Shown piece by piece: positions 23,748 through 33,461 of a stretch of DNA of 64,000 nt. A program made the translations under genes and the position numbers. Under the pieces are notes generated by a model. The model worked only from the letters and a program-made list of their open reading frames with translations. It was not told the origin of the DNA and made no database searches. This DNA is from Gymnothorax reevesii (lineage: Eukaryota; Chordata; Actinopteri; Anguilliformes; Muraenidae), in contig CM056581.1 in the NCBI GenBank assembly GCA_029721435.1, positions 73,332,712 through 73,396,711 of the forward strand, written 5' to 3'. Position 1 is the stretch's first letter, and each line of letters starts with the position of its first letter.

Positions 23748-24809
23748 AAAAAAACCTTGCAGATTTTCAAGTTATAAAGCTTTCGGTTGGTTAATTTGGA
23801 GGCAGCTATTTTTTTTCTGGGAGAGGGGGATACTTGCAAGGATAAAAGTAATAAAATTTCATAACATATCTGCATGCATTTATTATTCATTGAAAATTTA
23901 ACCTACAATTCTAAATTCCCTTTCTTGTCGGACACTTGCCTCTGTTAAATTGCAACTGTATTTTAAAATTCCAAACATTTCTTATGAGAACAGTTATTTC
24001 TAGCATGTTCCTTGGAGTTCACATAGCTGTAAAGGCCCCGAAAAGTTGCTGTCGACTTGAACATCTATAGTGCATTTCATCTCGGTAAAACAGCCACAAA
24101 CAATGCCTCCATCAACGAGTGGGACAAAAGAAGGCAGGCTGCAGTCGATTCCAGTTGCGGAAATCAAATTTAAAATCGAAGTTCTCATATAAAAATCCAC
24201 TGCAAGTTTGATTTATGAGGTAGACATCCACAAAGATAGGATTTGACAACTTGAAAACCTTGAACTTTGATGTCTTGGACGATGTTTAGGGATTCCATGG
24301 CTTACGTCCTATGCGTGTTTCTCCTCTTAGTGATATTCATGTCTTTGTGCCGTAGTCAGCAATTATTCAATCAAAGCGCACCGAGGAAATTCATTCTCGG
24401 AATTTAAGTCATCGTGCATCAAGTTAATCAGTTTCACGTGCATTACGGTGGATTTCCCCACTAATGACACGGAAATCGATAATGACACAGGAATTATAAG
24501 GCTTGTCTTAAGCGAGGGATTAAAAGCAATGGAACTGCATAAAAACGTTTCAAATGGTCTAATTTCATTAAAACAATTTAAACGATCATGAAGCACATGC
24601 GTTGTTTCTAATCCCTGAGTAAAGAGAATCACGGGAAGTCCGGAGTCATAATCGCTTTCCAATGTTACTTGTGATGAGGCGGACTACGGTGAATAAGCCT
24701 AAACAATGCGCAAGACCTACGCCGAATATACCAGTTCATTGAAATCACGTGGTTTGCATTTTAATGAGGTCCTTTTGAGCTCTGTGAACGAGTGCTTACC
24801 GTAGACAAG

Positions 24810-25807
24810 GGCTGCGTTCCAATCCGAAAAAATGCTTGCTTCGTCGTGTTCACTTGCCCTCCAATCGAGGGGGGAATCCCCAAAAAATCCCGGATGTAAG
24901 ATGGCTGCCACTTGTAGGGTCGTTCCAATCCAATTTTGCGGAGGGAAGGGCGCATTTTCATTTGCTCAAGCCCTCGATTATCCTCCCTCCAACGAAGCCA
25001 ACAACGAACATCCCTCCAAGCTTTAATATTGCCCAGAATGCCTTGCTCATTCTCCCTCGGTCAAAATTTCACATCCGCCATTTATTTCAGATGGCAAAAG
25101 GAGGAATTGTGGTCGGGAAATTACCATACAATTTAAGAATTGTGTTCGAGTAGTGTGCAATCTATGACATAGTTATGTGCAAATGGCAAAGTTTGGGGGT
25201 GAGGGGCATCGGTTTCGCATTATTTTTAAGCATTTGAGACTTAACTTAATTTTTGCTGTCGCTAGCCTATAGCATCCGTGAGGACTGCTGCGGAGCTAAA
25301 AGCCGCTTTCGCACTGGACGCGAAACGAATTTCTCGCGCGACAAATTACATTCAAATGCAAAGACGCGAATGCACGCAAAATGCATCCATCGCACTGATC
25401 ATGCAATCTGTCGCGCGAAAAATTCATCTCACGTCCGGGGTGAAAGCAGCTTTATTTTCCCATAATACAGTCACAAATGCCGCAGCAGTCAAACAGCGCG
25501 CTGTCTTCTACTTGCCACGAACACGCAATACGCTTCCGCATGAACTGTAAAAGGTAGAACATACAACTAACTCACTCGGCTCCATGGCAACGCAAACTTC
25601 CCACTGGCTTATTGACAACTGTATAAGAGCGGAAAAAACGCGACGAGGGTCGTTCCAATCCGATTTCCCACAACCCTCCCCCTGAGTCCCCTCTATTGCC
25701 CTCCCTCGCTCGGGAAGGGCTTACTCGCCTGCTATGTCATTCGGAGGGCTCACTCGAGTGGAGGGAAGAAGTGAAGGGAGTATCTTATTTCGGATTGGAA
25801 CGCAGCC
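24810..25807. mobile_element. 1-kb element with GGCTGCGTTCCAATCCGAAA termini, AAG duplication
   Basis: The left end GGCTGCGTTCCAATCCGAAA is the inverse of the right end at 25786-25807. AAG flanks both sides (24807-24809 and 25808-25810). Internal copies of GTCGTTCCAATCC occur at about 24918 and 25650. There is no coding capacity. A short element of the CGCGTCCAGTGTG family is nested at about 25301-25455. Confidence 0.8.
25301..25455. mobile_element. Nested short element, AGCCGCTTTCGCACTGGACG ends
   Basis: The left end AGCCGCTTTCGCACTGGACG and a right end with CGTCCGGGGTGAAAGCAGCT form imperfect inverted repeats. Inside are CGCGCGACAAATTACATTC and its near inverse. Same family as 18558-18712 and 57118-58033. 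Confidence 0.7.
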
Positions 25808-25998
25808 AAGGTCCCAAACAGAGGCAACGCAACTTGGGCTGGCTTAGTAGTGCCTGACCCAAGTTGCACATGCGTGGTACCGGGTAAAATGGGTTTTGCC
25901 ACCGGTAATTGCTTAAGAACAGCAATTGTGCTTCATGTAACAAGTCTGCTTTATAAAAGTTTTGTTTTGTTGCCAAAATGTTGTGTGCTCTGGGATAA

Positions 25999-26218
25999 TG
26001 TTACGTACCCGGTGTTTTGTAGCCATTATACCGATATATATTTTATTGGGAAAAAATGGTATGTTCCAGGGAGGGGCTTGGGGGATATCAGGGCCCCATT
26101 TTCTATACCTGAGAGAGGAGTGAGTTGGGGATTGGTGATAACAGGCTGGAGCTGTAATTGCGGAATCCTACTATTATTACCTTTATTTTTTTTTTTTTTC
26201 CTGTGGTAGTTTTGTGTA

Positions 26219-26263
<45 letters not shown>

Positions 26264-26434
26264 TTTTTTTTGTCGTGCACTGAACAGAGTACTTACAAGT
26301 TTTTGACACTTATTTTGCACTTTGGTTGTTTTGCGGTGGTTTTGCACTGTAAATAAACCTTTTTACACCTACGTGCTATTGCGGTGGAGCCATTTTTCCC
26401 AGAGTCGGAGCCCTGTGTTTAACCCTCGTCAGCA
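25999..26434 (+). repeat. 5' LTR
   Basis: Proposed from TGTTACGTACCC to TCAGCA. The right boundary is supported by the 3' copy. The left one is inferred from the TG start only. It contains a (TA)n run at 26225-26255. Confidence 0.6.
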
Positions 26435-26454
26435 TTTTTCGTGTCAGAAGTGGG

Positions 26455-28074
26455 ATGGCCAGCCGCAAGACAGTGCAGCCAGTAAGGAGGAGGACAGGCC
26501 TTCGGTCCCAAAAAGTGAAGCTTCCTGAGGTGAAGGAAGATGAGGCCTGGGATACAATGGAGGAAGAGGAGTTCGAGAGGCAAGGAGCACGCCCCAGAAC
26601 CAGTACTCCACAGCCCCAGCCTCCTGGTCCAGCAGCAGCACCTGAGACTGACATGGTGACTCTGCTGAGGGACTTTCGTACCTTGCAGAAGCAACGGGAG
26701 GAGGGATTTTTAAACGAGATCCGTGGCTTAACTGCATCCATCCTCCAGGCACCACAGCCAGCCAGAGTCGTGGTACCCCCACAACCGGATCTGACCCCAG
26801 CAATAACCACATCCACTGAGAGTCCGAGACTGGCTCTTCCCACACCAATGCCACGTCGTCACACGGCTGGGGCCCCCACTACTCAGCAGGTGCCTTTGGC
26901 ACAGCCAATGGCAGGTCCACCAGTGACCGCCACTCGCCAAGACACCAGCAACGCTCCAATGGCTGAGAGAGTGGTCCGGAAGGAACCAAAGATGCCCATT
27001 TACCAACAGGGTGAGGACATAGAGAACTACCTCCTGCGGTTTGAGCACATGGCAAGAACCTGTGCATGGCCAGAACAGGAGTGGGCCTGCCGACTAGTGA
27101 CACTGCTCACCGGTAGAGCACTAGAGGCATAAACTGCTATGGACGAGGACAAGACCAACAGCTATGATGACCTGAAGGAGGCACTTCTGGAGAAGTTGGA
27201 CATTTCACCAGAGACCTACCGTCAATGCTTCCGGGACCCCACCACACCCCCAGGGGAGACCCCCACGGAGACCTACAACCGCCTGAAGGGACTGTATCGT
27301 CGGTGGATTCGGCCAGATCAGTGCAGCAAAGAGGAGATTGGTGAAGTCATCGTCCTGGAGCAGCTGATTAATGTCCTACCGTACGACATCCGGACGTGGG
27401 TCAAAGAACATGAGCCGACCAACGGGCTGACCGCAGCGAAACTGGCCCTTCAGTACATGAACGCTCGCCGAAGGAGCCAACAACGATCCCAATCTGCACC
27501 CCGAGCAACCAAAGACTTCAAGGACACTAGGGACAATGGATGTAACCCTATGGGGTTTGGGGAGGCTAAGGGGGACAGTAGCCGCACTACATACAAAGGA
27601 CTCATATGCTTCCATTGTCAGCATGCAGGCCACAAGGCTTCTGTATGTCCAGTGAGGAAGCCAAAATTGAGCGGGTATTGTTATTTCCCCCGGGAGGGAG
27701 ACAATCCGGGTGGGGAAGTGGGTGGTGGAGATTTAAAGTGTACCGCCATAGTAAATGGGCAGTCTGTGCAGGCACTATTAGACACAGGTAGTTCAATGTC
27801 CCTGATTAAGGAAAGCTTAGTCCCAGAATGCAACCTAAATTACAGCGGGCAAACTGTCATTCAATGTGTGCATGGTGATAAAAAAGTGTACCCAACAGTG
27901 GAGTTGACTGTTGTAGTGGATGCACAGAGGTACCTGTTGAATGTTGGGGTGGTCGAAGGGTTGCCGATGGATATACTTTTGGGGAGGGATTTGCCTGTGC
28001 TGTCAGATCTGTTGTCTGGTTCAAATGAAATGTCAAGGGGTACTGGAGTGTCCTGTGCTGTGGCACTTATTTGA
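26455..28074 (+). pseudogene. gag-protease polyprotein with SCAN-like capsid segment, one in-frame stop
   Basis: The frame opens with MASRKTVQPVRRRTG, is proline-rich for about 150 codons, and then meets a TAA at 27130-27132. The same frame continues without shift from 27133. Downstream the segment PPGETPTETYNRLKGLYRRW, then IRPDQCSKEEIGEVIVLEQL and NVLPYDIRTWVKEHEP, matches the pattern of the vertebrate SCAN domain, which is known to derive from a retrotransposon capsid. A CCHC knuckle (CFHCQHAGHKASVC) and an aspartic protease site (ALLDTGSSMSLIKE) follow. Protease continues to LPMDILLGRDLPVL. Pol is absent, so this copy could move only with help. The stop at codon 226 would separate the N-terminal part from the SCAN-like part. 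Confidence 0.85.
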
Positions 28075-28202
28075 CACTTATTTTGCACTTTGGTTGTTTT
28101 ATGGTGGTTTTGCACTGTAAATAAACCTCTTTGCACCTACGTGCTAATGCGGTGGAGCCATTTTTCCTAGAGTCGGAGCCCTGTGTTTAACCCTCGTCGA
28201 CA
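28066..28202 (+). repeat. Truncated 3' LTR
   Basis: Matches 26300-26434 with few differences, ending TCGACA where the 5' LTR ends TCAGCA. Confidence 0.8.
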
Positions 28203-28500
28203 CTCTGCTAAGTGCTGCCTAGTCTCCACCAATCGGATCACTGGTCCATGGAGTATATCCAGCGATCTGTTCCTCATGGAAGCCGAGAGACCCATCTCTC
28301 GGTCCTGGTTTGCTGCACGACTTCACCTAGTTTGCTAGCTGTGGCCTCTCCCTTCAACTCCACACGCTCCATATTGGAGCAGCACAACCGCCGCTTCCGT
28401 TGCGTCTGTCTCGACACTGAAGGCCATGGGACATTGGTCATCTTTGGCGTATAATGGATACCTTTACCCTGGATTCAAGGACATTGGGAGCCGCAAAATT
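28203..28500. other. No gene recognised
   Basis: GC-richer than its surroundings with an open frame of 80 codons (28212-28454), but no domain was recognised. Confidence 0.4.
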
Positions 28501-29305
28501 AATGAGCAAATGTTGTAAGATATGTCTGGTAGTTAACTGTTGCAATGTTGCATGCCGTAAACACAACACACTAATCTCCACTCCAACACACATTTCTGCT
28601 CATGCGTCTTCTAGCCTCTTCCAGTCACATAGTCAGGGTATCAGAGTCACAACACTATTCTACGCCATCTCATTCATCACCACTCTCACCTTCATTAATA
28701 TATAAAAAGAGCTCATCTTGTTTCATCATACTTGTACCAGCTTGCTGACACGCAAGATCTTATTGTAGCATATTTCTCTTGAAATGGTTTCAAGAGAAAT
28801 TAAGGTAGCTGTCGGGCTATCTCTACGCATAGTATATTTCATATAGTATATTTCTCCTGTATCGGCATCAAGAGAAATCGTGCCAGCCGCCGGGCTGTCA
28901 CTACACAAGATACACTTCATATAGTATATTTCTCTTCTATCGGCATCAAGAGAGATTGTGCCAACCGCCGGGTTGTCACTGCACATAATTCAATTCATAT
29001 AGAATATTTCTCTTGTATCAAGAGAAATGAGTACCAGCCGCTGGCCTGTCACTCTTAGAACATTCACATAGAATATTTCTCTTGCATCGGCATCAAGAGA
29101 GATTGTGCCGGCGGCCGGGCTGTCACGACACATCGTATTCTCATAAAGTATATTTCTCTTGTATCGGCATCAAGAGAAACTGTGGCATCCGCCGGGCTGT
29201 CACAACACATAATACACTTCATACAGTGTATTTCTCTTGTATCGGCATCATGGGAAATTGTCAGCCGCCGGGCTGCTACTACGTATCTACTGCTTAACTT
29301 TCTGC
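28500..29305. repeat. Higher-order repeat unit I, seven 77-bp hairpin units
   Basis: A lead segment (about 28505-28760) is followed by units starting near 28765, 28843, 28922, 29000, 29067, 29145 and 29222. Each has a hairpin TTTCTCTTG...CAAGAGAAA and a second one CAGCC-GCCG-GGCTG. The block ends with CTACTGCTTAACTTTCTGC. Confidence 0.85.
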
Positions 29306-29583
29306 ATTTCAGTTGGCGAGCAAAATGATCTAAGATTTGTGTGTATTTAACTGTTATGATGTTTGCATGTCCAAACACAACACCCTAATATCTCTCCTAA
29401 ACACTCCTGCTCATGCGTCGTCTCGCATTCACATAGTCAGGTTATCGGCGTCACAACACTGTTCTACGCCATCTCAATCATCACAACTCTCACCTTCATG
29501 TCACAGCAAATTGTAGCATATTTCTCCTGAAATGACTCAAGAGAAATTAAGGCAGCCCTCGGGCTATCTCTACACATAATATA

Positions 29584-31191
29584 CAAAACCCAAAACCAGT
29601 GAAGTTGGCACGTTGTGTAAATCGTGAATAAAAACAGAATACAATGATTTGCGAATCCTTTTCAACCTATATTCAATTGAATACACTGCAAAGACAAGTT
29701 ACTTAATGTCCGAACAGGTAAACTTTGTCATTTTTTGCAAATATTAGCTCATTTGGAATTTGATGCCTGCAAAATGTTTCAAAAAAGCTGGCACAAGTGG
29801 CAAAAAAGACTGAGAGAGTTGAGGAATGCACATCAAACACTTATTTGGAACATCCCACAGGTGAACGGGCTAATTGGGAACAGGTGGGTGCCATGATTGT
29901 GTATAAAAGCAGCTTCCCTGAAATGCTCAGTCATTCACAAACAAGGATGGGGCGAGGGTCACCACTTAGTGAATAAATGCGTGAGCTGATTGTCGAACAG
30001 TTTAAAAACAACATTCCTCAATGAGCAATTGCAAGAAATTTGGGAATTTCATCATCTATGGTCCGTAATATCGTCAAAAGGTTCAGAGAATCTGGAGAAA
30101 TCACTGCACGTAAGCGACAAGGCCGAAAACCAATATTGAATGCCCGTGATCTTCGATCCCTCAGGCGGTACTGCATCAAAAACCGACATCAGTGTGTAAA
30201 GGACATCACCACATAGGCTCAGGAGCACTTCAGAAAACCACTGTCAGTAACTACAGTTCGTCAATACATCTGCAAGTGCAAGTTAAAACTCTACAATGCA
30301 AAGCGAAAGCCATTCATCAACAGCACCCAGAAACGCCGCCGGCTTCACTGGGCCCATGCTCATCTAAGATGGACTGATGCAAAGTGGAAAAGTGTTCTGT
30401 GGTCTGACGAGTCCACATTTCAAATTGTTTTTGGAAACTGTGGACGTTGTGTCCTCCGGACCAAAGAGGAAAAGAACCATCCGGACTGTTATAGGCGCAA
30501 AGTTCAAAAGCCAGCATCTGTGATGGTATGGGGGTGTATTAGTGCCCAAGGCATGGGCAACTTACACATATGTGAAGGCACCATTAATGCTGAAAGGTAC
30601 ATGCAGGTTGTGGAGCAACATATGTTGCCATCCAAGCAACGTCTTTTTCATGGACGCCCCTGCTTATTTCAGCAAGACAATGCCAAGCCACATTCTGCAC
30701 GCGTTACAACAGCATGGCTCCGTAGTAAAAGAGTGCGGGTACTAGACTGGCCTGCCTGTAGTCCAGACCTGTCTCCCATTGAAAATGTGTGGCGCATTAT
30801 GAAGCGTAAAATACGACAACGGTGACCCCGGACTGTTGAACAACTTAAGCTGTACATCAAGCAAGAATGGGAAAGAGTTCCACCTGAAAACCTTCAAAAA
30901 TTGGTCTCCTCAGTTCCTAAATGTTTACTGAGTGTCGTTAAAAGCAAAGGCGATGTAACACAGTGGTAAAAAGGCCCCTGTGCCAACTTTTTTGCAGTGT
31001 GTTGCTGCCTTTAAATTCTAAGTTGATGATTATTTGCAAAAAAAAAAAAAGGTTTCTCAGTTTGAACATTAAACATCTTGTCTTTGCAGTGTATTCAATT
31101 GAAAATAATTTGAAAAGGATTTGCAAATCATGGTATTCTGTTTTTATCTATGATTTACATAACGTGCCAACTTCACTGGTTTTGGGTTTTG
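29584..31191 (+). mobile_element. Tc1/mariner-like element with long inverted ends (1608 bp)
   Basis: The left end CAAAACCCAAAACCAGTGAA is the inverse of the right end, and similarity continues for about 110 bp on each side. TA flanks both sides (29582-29583, 31192-31193). It inserted in the 77-bp repeat array. Confidence 0.93.
29947..30969 (+). pseudogene. Tc1-like transposase (DD34E) with four in-frame stops
   Basis: From ATG 29947 a single frame of 340 codons reads MRELIVEQFKNN and ARNLGISSSMVRNIVKRFRE (helix-turn-helix), a GRKP linker, SVLWSDESTFQIVF with the first catalytic aspartate, VMVWGCISAQGMGNL, FQQDNAKPHSARV with the second, and SPIENVWRIMKRK with the glutamate 34 residues later. 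It ends at TAA 30967-30969. Stops interrupt it at 29974, 30022, 30214 and 30823. Because no frameshift is needed and the triad is preserved, decay seems to be by point mutation only. It is unrelated in its ends to the intact Tc1 at 15253. Confidence 0.92.
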
Positions 31192-31539
31192 TACTTCATA
31201 TAGCATATTTCTCTTGTATCAGCATCAAGAGAAATTGTGCCAGCCACTGGGTTGTCACTACACACAATACGATTCAAATAGAATATTTCTCTTGTGTCAG
31301 CATCAAGAGAAATGAGTACCAACCGCCAGGCTATTATTCTTAGAACATTTGTATAGAATATTTCTCTTGTATCGGCATTCAAGAGAAATTTTCAGCCACC
31401 GGGCGACCACTATGCATCTACTGCTTAACGTGTCTTTCAGCTGGCCTTGCTGGCATGGTTCTGTTGGGGGATTACTAGCAGCTCCCAGCTTTCGGTTCCT
31501 CGCTTGGACGGACAGGGATGGTAAACAGGTAAACAGCCG

Positions 31540-32943
31540 TGCTTGGCGAAGGTTTTGGAGAGACTCGTCAATAATCAGGTGAGAGCATTTTTATCAGACC
31601 ATGCCATCTTGAATGTGTTTCAGTCAGGTTTCAGACCAGGTCATAGCACTGTGTCAGCTGCAGCCATGGTATTAAATGATATTGTTCCTGCCTTGGACAA
31701 TAAGCAAGACTGCGCTGCCCTTTTTGACCTATCAAAGGCGTTTGCCAAAGTTGACCATTTTAAACTTATAGAACGGCTAAGTACCATTGGGTTTGATATT
31801 AAATCTCTGAATTGGTTTAAAGATTATCTATCTGGTAGGTGTCAAGCTGTTGTGGCAGATGGCTATCAATCAAACTATTTATTTGTGCAAGGGGGTTCCA
31901 CAGGGTTCAATTTTGGGGCCCGTGTTGTTTACACTTTTTATTAATGAGTTTGGTTCTCATTTTCTCAATAGTAAAATCCATTTGTATGCAGATGATACGG
32001 TCATCTACTCAGCTGCCCCTTCTGCTGATTTGGCTATTAAAAATCAGTCAGATTTCCAAATCTTCCAGAAGGATCTGACCTTAAATTAATCTTAAACTCT
32101 GAAAAAACTAAAATCATGCTATACTCTCTTAAACCAGCTGCTAGGTTCCATAATGGTAGCATCAAGACAGTAAATGGAATCCAAATCGAAAGAGTCCCTT
32201 ACTACACCTTGGAATTTGGCTGGATGACAATCTTAATTTTAGGAAGCATACTGATGAGCTGGTCAAGAATTTGAAGCCAAAATTGGCTATGCTGTACAGG
32301 AATAAAGCCTGCCTTCCGAAGAGTTGCAGAAAGCAGATTGTTCAAGCAACTATTCTCTCTAGAATAGATTATGGTGATGTGACTTATATGCACACTGCAC
32401 CTTCCTTGCTGAAGTCATTTGACGCAGTGTACCACGCTGCATGAAGGTTCATAACTGGAGATGGCTTCCGAACACATCACTGTACACTTATTTTAATGCT
32501 GGTTGGTCTTCGCTGGCCACGAGAAGGAAGCAACATTGTTGCCTTTTTATATACAAGGCATTGTTGGGTAAACTGCCTGGATATCTGACCAGTTTGCGTA
32601 ACGTGAGGAGGGGGGAATACGGTCTGCACACTCTTGACTTTTTGGTTTTAGATGTTCCAAGGGTGCGTACTGAAATGGGTAAAACTGCTTTTATGTATTA
32701 TGCTCCACAGAAGTGGAATAGGATTCAGCAGTTTTTTAAGTTGGAAAGTCTTATTTCAATTTATTGTTTTAAATGTCTTTTATTGGCTGCCTCAAAGCAG
32801 GAATGTACATGTGTAATGTAGTCGTTGTTTTTATTTATTGTACTTGGTGTTTTCTGTGTTTTTTTGTTTGTTTTTTTTTGCTACTGGGCTCCGTTGAAAA
32901 AGAGAACTTGCTCTCAATCGGACTCCCAGTATAAATAAATAAA
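31540..32943 (+). mobile_element. 5'-truncated non-LTR retrotransposon (L2/CR1-like LINE)
   Basis: The reverse transcriptase fragment is followed by a 3' end with TGAAAAAGAGAACTTGCTCT and a tail of TAAA units (32930-32943), the usual 3' end form of fish L2/CR1-group LINEs. No 5' UTR, endonuclease or target duplication is recognised. Confidence 0.8.
31543..32820 (+). pseudogene. LINE reverse transcriptase, frameshifted
   Basis: The segment FQSGFRPGHSTVSAAAMVLN, then CAALFDLSKAF (first catalytic aspartate) lies in the frame of 31543-31944. After a shift near 31890 the polymerase signature GVPQGSILGPVLFTLFINEF and IHLYADDTVIY continue in the frame of 31850-32089, with YADD at 31985-31996. More frame breaks follow, and a C-terminal piece with CCLFIYKALLGKLPGYLTSL and PQKWNRIQQFFKLESL is open at 32441-32821. 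The clade assignment to L2/CR1 is from overall resemblance. The copy is dead. Confidence 0.85.
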
Positions 32944-33085
32944 TCAGAAATGAAGACTTGATGCAAGTTCTGATAGGCCAGGGAGTCAAGCCTACTAACA
33001 GAGGAGCAGCTTCTACTTGAGTGCACATGACTGTCATCTGACCTAGCTGCCTGATTGCTTGGCTGGTAATATGCTACTCTACTTA

Positions 33086-33397
33086 GGACTGGTTCATACT
33101 CTATGCAAGGTACGCGAGCGCAAAGGCAGGGCAAGGGATCGAGCAACGCATTTCCGTGAGATTCCAATAGGGGAGTTAAAGCAAATAATGCACCGTACGC
33201 TATGTTCAACACACCAAAAAGAAGAGAAGGAGGAGGAGAAGGAGAAGACTTTGCTGCCCCCTATTGCATGAGCAGTGTGCTGCTTTTTAACGAGGCAGCA
33301 CGGCAAGGGACGCACGTTCAGGCTTCTCTGTGAACGTAATGGAACGGACCTGTGCTCGCGTTCGCTTGCGTACCATGCGTGGAGTATGAACCCGCCC
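33086..33397. mobile_element. Harbinger-type MITE (312 bp), TTA duplication
   Basis: The left end GGACTGGTTCATACTCTATG is the imperfect inverse of the right end, which ends GGAGTATGAACCCGCCC. TTA flanks both sides (33083-33085, 33398-33400), the TWA duplication typical for PIF/Harbinger. No coding capacity. Confidence 0.8.
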
Positions 33398-33461
33398 TTA
33401 AGCTCGCCTTGGGAAGCTGCTCCTCAGTGCGCTCACTCAACAACCCTCCTCTACCCCAGCT

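Larger units (their letters stand above)
19731..24800. mobile_element. 5-kb palindromic (foldback) element with 9-bp target duplication, Mutator-like
   Basis: The ends GGTAAGCACTCGTTCACAGA (left) and its reverse complement (right, ending 24800) are flanked by the 9-base direct repeat GTAGACAAG (19722-19730 and 24801-24809). The two arms stay colinear to a centre near 23295, so without later insertions the element is almost entirely palindromic (about 1.5 kb per arm). The left arm carries three insertions: about 20641-21030, about 21123-21285 (GCCCCCG hairpin) and a Tc1 element (21565-23144). The right arm lacks them and shows the empty Tc1 site. A 9-bp duplication with long inverted repeats is the hallmark of Mutator-like elements. 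No transposase is present, so classification is inferred from structure. Confidence 0.85.
25999..28202 (+). mobile_element. LTR retrotransposon deleted for pol, gag-protease only
   Basis: Order: LTR (25999-26434), a primer-binding-type leader containing GTGTCAGAAGTGGGATGG, gag-protease (26455-28074), then the last about 135 bp of an LTR (to 28202). Shared LTR sequence is visible from TGACACTTATTTTGCACTTT to AACCCTCGTC. Reverse transcriptase, integrase and the first part of the 3' LTR are missing, apparently in one deletion with its junction near 28066. Confidence 0.85.
29306..31430. repeat. Higher-order repeat unit II, same order, split by a Tc1-like element
   Basis: The lead segment 29310-29510 repeats that of unit I. 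Then come 77-bp units at about 29514, 31196, 31275 and 31352, ending CTACTGCTTAACGTGTC. The Tc1-like element 29584-31191 interrupts the first unit. Confidence 0.85.

Noticed and set aside
28765..29285. Regular 77-bp repeats resembling a CRISPR array
   Set aside because: The whole unit repeats, there are no unique spacers, and the context is eukaryotic. It is a tandem repeat.
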